A stretch of 64,000 bases of DNA from Unio delphinus. Lineage: Eukaryota > Mollusca > Bivalvia > Unionida > Unionidae. Below are positions 11,800 through 22,589 of this stretch, in pieces. The stretch spans positions 191,001-255,000 of the forward strand of contig JAQISU010000193.1 in NCBI GenBank assembly GCA_029339505.1, written 5' to 3'. Numbering within the stretch: the stretch's first letter is position 1; each line of letters begins with the position of its first letter. The notes below the pieces were generated by a model. That model saw nothing but the letters and a program-made list of their open reading frames with translations. It did no database searches and was not told where the DNA came from. The position numbers were made by a program, and so were the translations under genes.

Positions 11800-12400
11800 G
11801 TGTGTGTGTCTGTGCTCTTCTTGCGAGTTCTAGTTCTAGTTATGTTAATTTATATTGCTTTTACTTTCCTGCTTCTCCTGTTTGCTCTCTTTCTTTTTGT
11901 CTTTCTCCCCAGCTCCATCTGATATCTATGCATCTACAGTGGCTGATCTTCTTTCTTTGTCTTTGCAGTTGTATTCGTCTCTTTTTGTTTTCGTTTCGGC
12001 TCTAGGTATTGTTTCTCTCAATTTGTCTTTCTTCCCCTTTTCTGTCCCTCCCTTTTCTCCCTCTGCATCTCGGTTTCCTCTTTATGCATTTGTTTTTCTC
12101 TGTGATCTCTAGCTAAGCGTTGGAGGTGTCTTTAAGTTTGGTATTGCATTGATATTTATCTGGTGTTTTTACTTTCTAACTCTCCTTTTTATCTATCTAC
12201 ATTTTATTTCTTTTTCATGTTTCTACATTTGTGTTTATATCTCATCATTTTCTTCATATTTGCATTTGTCTCTAATTTTGATCCTTCTGCGTTTGTATTT
12301 CCCTCAATTCCCATTCTGTGAATTTCCATTTGTCCTCGTCTGCGTTTGCATTTCCATACTTTCTTTCTCTTGCTTTGAAAACAGTAAGTTCTTTAATTTC
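11800..12400. other. Pyrimidine-rich low-complexity tract
   Basis: The plus strand is strongly C+T biased for about 600 bp. This produces long Ser/Phe/Leu-rich open frames (up to 153 codons) with no domain content. Read as low complexity, not coding. Confidence 0.7.
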
Positions 12401-12439
12401 CTAACAAAACCAGCAACATACTTTCTAATTAAATCAAAG

Positions 12440-12870
12440 CACATAAATCCAAATGTATTTAAGCCACTAAATACTCACTCAAATTCATATGTATCACTTG
12501 TTATGATAGAGAAGAAATCCAAACGTATTCAAGCCACGAAATACTCAGTCAAATTAATATGTATCTCTTGCTACGGTAGAGAAGAAATCCAAACGTATTT
12601 CAGAAACTAAATACTCAGTCAAATTAATATGTATCTTTTGCTATGGTAGAGAAGAAATCCAAACGTATTTAAGCCACTAAATACTCAGTCAAATTAATAT
12701 GTATCTCAAGCTATGGTAGAGAAAAAATCCAAACGTATTTAAGCCACTAAATACTCAGACAAATTAATATGTATCTCTTGCTATGGTAGAGAAGAAATCC
12801 AAACGTATTTAAGCCACTAAATACTCAGTCAAATTAATATGTATCATCTCTTGCTATGGTAGAGAAGCTT
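12440..12870. repeat. Tandem repeat, 70 bp unit, about 6 copies
   Basis: Head-to-tail units of about 70 bp containing GAAATCCAAACGTATTTAAG, CCACTAAATACTCAGTCAAA and TTAATATGTATCTCTTGC. The first copy is the most diverged. Confidence 0.95.
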
Positions 12871-13252
12871 TTTGCTTCAGAGAGATAATAATGTCTGGCA
12901 ATCCCTCGCAACTCTCCTTTTTTAACGACTCTTTCCCTTCCTGTGACAATTTTAAAACAAAACTCTTGACTTAAGATGACGTTGAGAACATTTGCGTACT
13001 TTACTAAACATTTGACAAGTGAGAATAATATTCAGAAATAATGTCAGTTTATATATTAGATAGAAAGTTTGATATGTTTGAAATGTTTCGATGGAATTGA
13101 GATCTTGTAGGAGACTCTAATTTATGTTACGATTATATGGACTTCCGGTATGTAACAGAAATACAGCAAAAAACAGAGTTTAATAAATGAAACATATAAG
13201 TTATTTCCTTATATACAACGAAAAGATGACTCAAGAGTCCAAAGTATAGAAT
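12871..13252. other. No gene seen
   Basis: Unique DNA leading into the second duplicated segment. Nothing recognised. Confidence 0.4.
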
Positions 13253-14356
13253 TTTCGGAATCAATTCTAATAGTTTTGAACTTCTGGATGTATAAGAATT
13301 ATATAATCCAAAATGTCTTTGAGTGAATCATAGATACTTCCAAAATAGTGTTTTAGTCCAAGACGTCGATGAGCATTTTGTAATTCTGATAAATAACTTA
13401 AATTAAGAATTCTTTTCAAATTATATACGAACACATTTAAAATGATCCCAAATGCAGGCCTTAAAACAAGAATCAAGACCTTGTTTACATAACCTTTTTT
13501 TATACAATCTATCACGTGACAAATGACATTATACAATGCCATGGTTTCCGTCGTTGTGAGTCATTTCTAGTGGACAACGTCAAGTAATTGACAAAGATTC
13601 CCTTCCACAACATTTGAGTGCCTAAACAATGTTAGGCCTTGAAATAAAAACCTGTTCTTTTAAATGACAAGTATATAAAAGTACAATAACGGATACTTGT
13701 AATGTACATAGGGTAGTATAAATATTCATAACATATTAAAAAATAAAAATAAACTAAAAGTTTATTTCAAGTCATTATCATTCGTACAAATTCAGAAATT
13801 TAATTTCGTCAAAATAAGCTAATTATCAAGAGTCTCTTACAAGAAGTTAGTGGCAAGGTAAATTTGCTTATCTTTATCAGGTATAAAATCATTTTAATTA
13901 AAACAAAATAGAAAAACGTATAGGATGATGATTTACCAATATATCGAGCTAGGAATTTTTTTTGTATTATAGCACAATAACGCGAATTTAGTTGATTGAC
14001 ACTAATGAACATGGCTAGATAACGATGAAATCGATATATATATATATAAAGTACTTCATTTTGAGGGATATTGTACTTAAACTATTGCAGTACATTTGTG
14101 GTCTGAATAAGTTTTTTTGGCATAGCTATAAATAGCTGCATATAGCAAAACACGACAACTCAGGATGGCTGTCCATAATAAATGAAAACATAAAGTTATT
14201 ACCTTTTCTGTCTGTGTAAGAATCTCCTTACTCACAAGAATCCCTCTGTCTTGGGCTGGTGGTTTCCTTCTATTTGTTGTACGTACACGTACTTCATAGG
14301 ACTGGGTGGTTTCTACACAGAGAATATTTATATGTCTTTAACTAGTATGCACATTT
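13253..14356. repeat. 1,104 bp duplicated segment, copy 2
   Basis: Second copy of 10108-11211, direct orientation, offset 3,145 bp. It starts at the same TTTCGGAATC and ends at the same GTATGCACATTT. The flanking DNA differs on both sides. Confidence 0.97.
14203..14312 (-). CDS. Putative exon of unidentified gene (duplicated exon, copy 2)
   Basis: Identical to the exon at 11058-11167, including acceptor, donor and reading frame. Because it lies further 5' on the minus strand, a transcript could carry either or both copies. The exon is 110 bp (not a multiple of three), so including both in tandem would shift the frame. At most one copy can be used per mRNA if the frame is to hold. Confidence 0.35.
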
Positions 14357-15604
14357 CTGCCTGATAATTAAGTCGGCTCTTGAAAAAGGTTGAGGAGTAC
14401 ATCTGTATATCAAATAAACAATAATTAGAATACAACATTTTACTTGAGCATATTTCATTGATTAAAAGCAAGTATTAACATTAAGACAAACAACATACTT
14501 GAAGTACACCCAGACATAATACATACATAATAATGAACGCATATCGGCAACATAAACTGCAACTTATTACCATCATATTATTAAGACAATCACCCTACAG
14601 CATAAAAAAGAATCAAACGATTTAAATCAGATTGGCCAAAAATCTATCTGTTCCATCGTTTTCTTATGAACATGTATGTACATATAGGTACATGTAGGTC
14701 AATAGTTCATCAATCCATCTTGCAACATTGTTCTGCTTTAGTTTCAAAGAGCATCTTACATAACCAATATAAAATTTGCTAAAGTTTCCTGGCTAAACCT
14801 GTTCCAGTTGCTAGATTTTTCTTATTGAAATGAATTATATTTGGATATGTTATAATGAATGCAACTATATTCGCTTACACGTTGATTTGCAGTGGAGTAA
14901 ATACGGAATAAATATGGCAATATTTTGGTAAGGAATTTCTAACTTGGGCATTAAGTGAAAATTGATTCATCAATTGAATTCAAACTTCAGAACTTTCAAC
15001 TTTTTAATTTCAGTTTGTTTTCAAATATTCTATAGTCAATTGCATACTGACGACATATGCATCCAAAACTTGTCAAAGCCTCGTATATGTTTCTTTATTT
15101 TTTATTTGTATCATTTTTCATTTTATTATATAATTGACAAAATAACGTTATATGTTTATCTTTTCTGATTTATGTGGTGAGCTATGGTGAAATCCTAGCA
15201 ACATTGCATTTATTCAGTTTATGACATTACACAAATTCTTCCATTTATATCTCGCGTATTTAAACTTATTGCGTATTTATCTCAGATATTCTACTGAGAC
15301 AGCAATACTTTCAAAATAGCTGCCGTGGTGGGCATGGTTAATGTCAGATTGGAACCATGTTCATTAAGAACAAGGTCTTCAGAAATCTGAAGTCTTTTGG
15401 ATAGAACCCATGCCATATTGGTTAGCACCATTGCCATTTAGAACCATATAAAAAATGAGGTCTCTATTTAGACATCTCATGGTGGACATAACGTACATCC
15501 GAAAGGACAATTTTATATAAAATTTAGAAGAGGTCGTAAAAAGTATGTTACTTACAAAAACATGTCGAAACAACCATCTATACAAGTGGAGTAGAAATAA
15601 TAAG
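14357..15604. other. No gene seen
   Basis: AT-rich DNA with weak chance frames on both strands. The 5' exons of the minus-strand gene could lie here or further on, but none was recognised. Confidence 0.4.
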
Positions 15605-15777
15605 AGTTTGAAGATTTTCATAATGGAAAGGAGAAGCACTATTTTCAATTAAACTATGGAATGTGTATTTATGGCAAGCTTCATGGCAGCGTTCCAAGCA
15701 GGTTAGAAGGTGTAGCAATAAATACCAATCTTGTGCTAACGGACGTAAGGAAGATTGATGCCAGACCATTGCTTTAG
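15605..15777 (+). CDS. Possible terminal exon, unidentified
   Basis: After a possible acceptor (AATAATAAG), 57 codons are open, ending in TAG. The peptide includes HYFQLNYGMCIYGKLHGSVP, then SRLEGVAINTNLVLTDVR. Composition looks protein-like for such AT-rich DNA. No family was recognised, the acceptor lacks a pyrimidine tract, and no partner exon was found. It could be chance or a worn transposon fragment. Confidence 0.18.
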
Positions 15778-17587
15778 TGTCTTGTGGGTTTTTTAATTGT
15801 GTAATGTTATATTCTATCTAACTTTATATTTCACTAAAAGTAGGTTACAGTCGACGATGCTTATATGTTTACCTTTGAAAATTTGGCCTTTCCGTTTGGT
15901 ATAAAGATAGGATATTAATAATGTTGAGTATTGCAAGTTCATTTTCTGCTGTAGGTATATATATATATTTAATTAAATATCATAACACATTTAAACGAGT
16001 TTACGATGGGAATAAAAGGAAATTTAAATTGGTATTAGATGACGATGACAACCACACAAATTGAATTGAAATCAAACAATTTGTTTGTTTTTTGGAAATG
16101 AAATCCTTCACAACAACACCATAGGTCTAAATTATTTTCTTTCAATAAATAATTTTAGCTACAATTTGTAGTATTGATTTTGGAACTGATCCTGAGGGTA
16201 TATCTCCTTCCGTCTCTTCATCCACAAATAATCTGCTATCCGCTTGAGTTTAATTATTTTACGGGAATGTATGTATACGCCACGTCTTTCTTAGTAAGAT
16301 ATCCAGCCAATTGTCGACATTTCTCCCTGGCTGTTTTGTGCTACCTGGGTTTTACATGAGGGTACACTTGTTTATAATCGTAAAATAAGCCCTTAGAACT
16401 CTCATGAACAATACAATCATGATGACTTTCATTGAGGACTCGCAATGATAATATGACACTACATATGTAACAGCTCTATATAAGAAGCTATTGTTGATTG
16501 GGGTTTAATGTACAATAATAGTTGCATCATTCAGCTGAAATTGGAGTGCTTTCCCTTTGCATATACAGAAAGTCAGTTGTCTTAAAGTATCACGGTACCA
16601 TTTTTTTCCATAGACCTCAATGCTTATGTTTTGTGAAATAAATATACTTTCTATTCTACTTCAGCACGCATGTAACACACAGTCACAGAGAACAATCTTA
16701 GATTGTCAATTTGACAAGGACAAAACTAGGAAATCCATTGCATTTAAGACAGCTAACTCTGCTGGAACTAGACAGGGCTAAGAGCTATCTTGTCACAACA
16801 GACCCAGTTTCACCCAGGTGTCCCACATTTTAAAATAATCATAACATATACAAAATATGAATTAACTTAATCTCACAAGTTACCAAGAGGATTAATTTTT
16901 TTTAAGCCTAACAGAAAGTATAACTCTTACATAATGTACAAATTACAGCTAGTGTTATTGTTTATTTCTGAATGCAATGTTCCCTACACTTTAAGCTTCT
17001 CCTACCTGGGATTGTACAATTGGTACCGTTATACCTTATTTGACAGACAGACGCCAATATACATAACATACCTGCTACACCTAAAACTAGGTAATGAAGG
17101 AGTTTTCTGAATTGTTGAGATATAAGTTAAATAATGCGCTGTATAATACAGAAATCGTGTGAAAAAGTCCAAACCTCGACTTGCATAATCAAACAGTCTG
17201 AATAAGGAAAGTTCCAAGAATTTATCAGGGCATAACCAGTACCTGTCCAACAACAACCTTTAAAGTTCAGTATCGGCTGAGAGTACTACCCCTCCATCAG
17301 TGGTATCCAACTATTGATTGAGTTATGTTTCTGTATCAGTTCTTCGAAATGTCTTCTCGGAATTTGATAAACGCTGTGGGAGGTCTTTACATTTTCTTAA
17401 ATTCTGCGGTGTGTCCGCCTCATACTTAAATTGCTACACCGTGACTTAAAACACGCCTACTAGACAGAGATGACGTCGAAGGTTATGTGATCATCCAATT
17501 TTGTCGTACCAGTTCGTGACCTAGACTGTTTAATTATGGCGGTTCCTGCCTCAAAGTAATTTTCCATTGTTTATTTTGTAGTTATAT
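15778..17587. other. No gene seen
   Basis: AT-rich DNA up to the LTR element. Nothing recognised. Confidence 0.4.
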
Positions 17588-18418
17588 TGTTACGTCTATT
17601 GGACTTAAATTATTTATTTTTTTTAATTGTTAAATCCAAATTTGTCATTTTGGCTTTAATATTCATTAATTAGGAGATTTTTCTGGAATATTCAGGCTGA
17701 CCTAGACTCTAGCTGTAAACATGTTGACCTTGGCTTGTTGACCTAATTCCTGACCCTGCTTTAGACATTGTCAACAAGCTTCTAAAACTATTGGTTAATT
17801 TCAAGGACAACGTTTTATTTTTAGTTCTTGGGGGTAGGAAATATCTAGATCTTTCTTTTGAGTACATGATTTACTGAAGGCAGTCTCTTTCTGTGACCTT
17901 CCATGAACTTTCATAGAATCACACGATCACTTGTTTACTTAATAAAACAGGTATATGAATTAGTGTTTGGGATAGAACAGTTCAGTAGAATCTGGGTTGT
18001 TATAATAGTTGTGTTTTTATGTTTGAGTGTTAATTTTAATTACCTTGTTCTGGACTTTGTGTCAATTCATTGAAGCAAGAGGAATTATTTGGAAAAGAAC
18101 CTGTGTTCATAATTTCATTTGGATGATAATAAAACAAGAACTGCATCACGTGACATTGTCATCCATTTTGGATAACTTCGTCAATATTCGAACCTAGAAC
18201 TTTTAGAACATTTATTTAACAGGACTCTTGCAATTCCATTAGTGGATTATTTTTGTGAATTCTATCTTGGGTTAATGTTGGATTTGATTCTCTAAAACCG
18301 TAAGTTAATTTATTTTATGAAAATAATTGTACTTAATAAATTCATTGTTCATGTTATACAAGTTTGTTAGTTTTCACTCTTTCTGTGTTGCTGCTTATTC
18401 GAGCCTAAGCACGTAAGA
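17588..18418 (+). mobile_element. 5' LTR of Gmr1-like Gypsy retrotransposon
   Basis: An 831 bp LTR starting TGTTACG and ending CACGTAAGA, where the final CA has become GA. It is the same length as, and clearly homologous to, the solo LTR at 28672-29502 (opposite strand), and more distantly to the LTR at 33834-34642. A primer-binding site follows within 8 bp and gag begins about 110 bp on, so this is the 5' LTR. No matching 3' LTR is present downstream; the element is interrupted by a LINE at about 19963. Confidence 0.9.
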
Positions 18419-18425
18419 TAGAAAT

Positions 18426-18443
18426 TGGGGGCTCGTCCGGGAC
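18426..18443 (+). other. Primer-binding site, tRNA-Pro type
   Basis: TGGGGGCTCGTCCGGGAC matches 17 of 18 bases of the widely known proline-tRNA primer-binding sequence of retroelements. It lies 7 bp after the 5' LTR, where minus-strand DNA synthesis would be primed. Confidence 0.9.
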
Positions 18444-18528
18444 TGAAATAAAATTGAATTTAAATTTGAATTTCCTCTAGTTTCATAAAATTTTAAATCT
18501 TTAGTGAGACTGACACGCTTGTATTAAA

Positions 18529-19960
18529 ATGACATCTAAGGTAGAAATATTTCTTTCTAATCCTACCGAGGAGCAATTAGATCTTTTCAAAAAGATGAGT
18601 TGGTTCAAATTACTAGAAAATACAATCTTTCCGAAGTGAAGGTTTCTTTAATGAAACAAGATATCAAACAAATTTTGGTTCAATATTTGGTAAAACAGGA
18701 TGTTTTGGAACAAAGTGCTTTGATTCCAGTCAGTAAATGTACACCAGACTCTGACATTAAACTGAAGGAATTAGAATTAAAATTCAAGATGGAATTAGAG
18801 ATGAAGAAGATGGAATTTTCAGAGAGAGTGAATTAGAGTAAAATAAAACTGGAATTTCAGAAAAAGGAGAAAGAAAGACAGGAAAGGGAGAAAGAAAAGC
18901 CATTACAAGATGAAAAGGAAGAGAAAGAAAGGCAAATTTAACTACAAAAAGAGCAGATGCGGATTGATAGAGAGAGAGAGAGGAGAAAGAGAGACAATTA
19001 CAAATTACAAAAGTGGAGAGAGAGACAGGAAAGGTAGAAAGAAAGACAATTACAATTTGAAAAAGAGGAGAGAGAGACATGAAAAGGAGAAAGAAAAACA
19101 ATTACAATATGAAATTAGAATGAAAGAAATGGAGCTGGCAAGTGAGAATCACCATCATATTTCAAATCAAAATTTTGATTTAGCAAGGAATATTAGATTA
19201 GTGCCCCCTTTCAAAGAAAAGGAAGTAGACAAATATTTTATTCTTTTTTAAAAAGTTGCAGAAAGTTTAAAGTGGCCAAGAGAGCATTGGACTCAGTAAC
19301 TACAATGTTTACTTACTGGTATGGCTAGTGAGATTTACACTTCACTGTCTGTTCAGCAAAGTAGTGACAATGATGTAGTTAAAGAATGCACTTTAAGAGG
19401 TTATGAGTTAGTTCCTGAAGCTTATAGGCAAAAATTTAGAAATTACAGAAAAGAAGCTGGACAATCTCATGCCGAATTTGCTAGACGAAAAGAGCAGTTG
19501 TTTTGATAGATGGTGTTTAGCCAAGAAAGTCGAGCAAGATTATCAAAATCTCAAGCAAATTGTATTAATTGAAGAGTTCAAAAACTGTGTCCATAATGAT
19601 GTTAAAACTTATCTTGATGAGCATCAGAATGAAACCTTTGAAAATGCTGCTCGAGCTGCTGACGAATGTTCTTTGACACATAAATTTCCTTTTGTTAATA
19701 AGACTTCTACTCAACAATTTTCTGGCAGGAAAGTACTTCCGCCTAGGTTCCTTTTGTTAACAAGACTTCTACTCAACAATTTTCTGGCAGGAAAGCATTT
19801 CCGCCTAATTCAAACCCTTTTAAAACTCAAACTAACACAACTTTCAAAAATCAAACTTCAGATAAGTTTGATTCTAAATCCTTGTCTCTTCCGACGTGTA
19901 ACTTTTGCAAGAAAAAAGGAAACGTTGTTTCTGATTGCTACAAATTGAAAAATAGGCAAA
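18529..19960 (+). pseudogene. Broken gag with SCAN-like capsid region and zinc knuckle
   Basis: ATG at 18529, then the frame is lost about 65 bp later (about 18592) and again at 18834, in the Glu/Lys-rich coiled-coil stretch and near 19500. Order: N-terminal domain; charged coiled coil to about 19150; a region at 19426-19670 with YRQKFRN, EFARRKEQLFDRW, LIEEFKNCV and YLDEHQNETFENAA, which fits the SCAN pattern of LC..W, LE.F, W..EH.P; then a CX2CX4NX4C knuckle in which the usual His is Asn. A 62 bp tandem duplication (19688 and 19750) shifts the frame again. Gag should package the element's RNA; this copy cannot. It ends where LINE sequence begins. Confidence 0.8.
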
Positions 19961-19962
19961 TT

Positions 19963-22577
19963 GAATACACACCAGCCCGGTTGACGTATGCTGTGGTGTT
20001 CCAGAGGGTTCTGTTCTTGGACCTGTTTGTAACAGAATTGTTACCGAGTGGTTGGTGGATTAAATGAACAACACAAACACAATATGTGAAAGATGATGTA
20101 CATTTATGAAAAAAATTATTAATGAAAAAAAATGATGTATCAACACAATAACTCATGCGTTCAACCCACAGTCATACTTCACAACCATTCACAATTCAAA
20201 AAAAAATTAAATATTAATACAAAAAAAAACACAGATCCAAGGAACCGCCTGGACTGCACAAATGTTTCAAAAACAATTGCGATAACAAATACAATCAAAT
20301 TCCATTATCACACGTATGGATTGCGACAACAATTACTAACATCTACATGTATTAAATCAAGTTACTAACAGTTATTGAGATTCATGTAATCCCTTGGAAT
20401 CCTACAGATTCAAAGTAACCACGTGTAAATATAATGATGTATTCAATTGTAAACACAACTGAAACACACACATGCGTCTCGACCCTGTACAACCGTACGA
20501 TTCACCAACTGTTGCATCGCTGCACAGCTTCTCCGAATACCTAGGGTTGGCCCAATACTTTTATCGGCCGCTTGCCCTTCACGGATCCACTACAGTTGTA
20601 CGTACAGACAACATACAGCATCTTCTAGAACCACCGGTCACAAACACTTAGATACCACCCCGGAAGTTTACACCTCTAGACAGCTCCGACACTCGGTCAT
20701 TGAGACTTCTAGATTTCTGGATATTTACACATCTCGACATACGTAGACGGACAGACAATCCGACAGACAGACAGTCAGATACATCAATTTGATCGCACAA
20801 TTAAACAGCACAATCACGGCACAATCACGGCACAATCAATCATATTCAGCCATTTTTGCTGGAGCAATCAATCACATTCAGCTACAATTCAGCTACATTC
20901 AGCTACAATTCAGCTACATTCAGCTACAATTCAGTCAAATTCAGCTACAATGCAGCTACAATAAATAAACCAAACTAATAATAGTTGTTTTTAAAACAAT
21001 CAAAAATTTAGATTACGCTATTGCATTTAAAGTCTAATAGTGACAAGTAATTCCAAATATTCAACGGTTTAAATCAGCATTGTAATAAAGGCATCATTAC
21101 ATGAAATGATAAACTGAATAAAATTCACAATAAAACGAAATATAAATTTAACACTCACCCCTTTGGCTGGAGAAAGAATGACGAGCTATCTCTCCTTTGA
21201 CAAGATACTTCTGACTCGTAATCTTTTTAGAAATATTCTGCCTTATATGTCCCAAAATAGGTGAGCAGAATGCACGGCAAAATTCCCGTGCACCCCGTGA
21301 TTATAATGTTCATGACTTCAAGTGATTTGTAGTCAGATACATGCAAATCGCTACACGTTTCTTACCTTGAAAAACACTTATTCACCCCAGGTAGCGCATG
21401 TACGACGAAACAAAAAAAAATGGTGAAATTAGTTTGTATTCAAGAAGAAATTAATTCAATTTTCGCCTAATTCTGTGACACTGTTCTCTTCATTCTGTAT
21501 ACTCAGCCGCACTCAAGTGTCATATATCATCACCCAGTGTCGCACCAATTGTATGCTGATGATACCCAAATATACAAGTCTAGAGACCCAACTGAAATTG
21601 ATGCTACCATCCATGGAGTAGAGTAGTGCATTTCTGATGTGAAGTCATGGATGACATGTAACAAGCTCCAGATGAATAATGATAAAACGAAGGCTCTTCT
21701 GATCACAACACAAAGATTTTCTCATTCACATCCTTTACCTCAGACAATAAATATAAGCAACACCAACATTAAATTCTCACAGTCAGTACGAAACCTAGGC
21801 GTTACTCTAGACAGTACTCTCACACTGGACCAACATGTCATGAACATATGCAAGGCTGCATATCTTGAATTGAGACGCATCAGTTCCATTCCTAAATATC
21901 TTTCAGTTGATGCCACTAAAATACTTGTGTGTTCATTAGTACTTTGAAGACTGGACTATTTTAAACTCAAATCTGTCTGGTTCGTCACAATATTTACTCG
22001 AGAAACTTCAAACAGTTCAAAATACATCTGCACGGATCATCTTTAGAGTAACTTCGATCAGAGAACACCTCACCACTCTGCTCTGTAACCTACATTGGCT
22101 ATCGATTCGATACAGAATCAAATAGAAAATTTGTTCTCTGTGCTATGTTTCAATTATATACTCCAGTCCAACATACCTATCCAACCAAACCCATGTGTAT
22201 ACACCAGCTAGATCCTTACGCTCTTCTTCTAATAATCGTATACTCATTGTTCCCAAGGTGAAAACAAAGTCATATGGACAACGTTCATTTGCACATCAGG
22301 GCCCGATGTCGTGGAACGAATTGCCAATTGAAATTAGACACAAAGACACAGTGGTCCCTTTTAAGAGTTCTCTTAATACTCACCTGTTTCGACTGCAGGG
22401 ACAAACTTAGCGACCTAATCATGTTTTGAATCTTATATATTTTCAGCATGTGTTGATGTTTTCCAATTTCATTTTATTTGTCATTTGTTGTTCTGTAGTG
22501 TAGTCATACCATTACTGATGGTGTAAAGCGCTTAGAGCTTCGAAAGATTAGGCGCTATGCAAAGTCCTCATTATTAT
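19963..22577 (+). mobile_element. CR1/L2-like LINE, 5'-truncated, split by a solo LTR
   Basis: LINE sequence runs 19963-20027, is interrupted by 20028-21480, then resumes 21481-22577. The first piece carries the GVPxGSVLGP-type reverse transcriptase motif; the second has YADD at 21552-21563, followed by VKSWMTCNKLQMNNDKTK and NLGVTLDSTLT, typical of CR1/L2-group LINEs. The 3' UTR holds TGTAAAGCGCTTAGAGC and ends in a short ATT repeat. Stops and frame changes (for example after 21947) make it dead. Related copies are at 30665-32165, 51145-53345 and, as a tail only, 61210-61393. Confidence 0.85.
20028..21480. mobile_element. Solo LTR, 1,453 bp, nested in LINE
   Basis: Begins TGTAACAGAATT and ends AATTCTGTGACA (inverted ends, one mismatch in 12; TG...CA). 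It is flanked by the 5 bp direct repeat CTGTT at 20023-20027 and 21481-21485. Removing it rejoins the LINE in register with its relatives at 30.9 and 52.3 kb. Inside is a run of ATTCAGCTACA-type 11 bp repeats (about 20877-20960) and no coding capacity. TG/CA ends and a 5 bp duplication point to a solo LTR, though of a different family from the TGTTACG LTRs. Confidence 0.8.
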
Positions 22578-22589
22578 TATAATTAAGAC

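Noticed and set aside
11855..12610. Overlapping plus-strand frames up to 153 codons
   Set aside because: They lie in a pyrimidine-rich tract and a 70 bp tandem repeat; composition is Ser/Phe/Leu low complexity with no domain or splice support.
20028..21480. DNA transposon with short inverted ends
   Set aside because: TG...CA ends, a 5 bp duplication, size and lack of a transposase favour a solo LTR, though this is not fully excluded.
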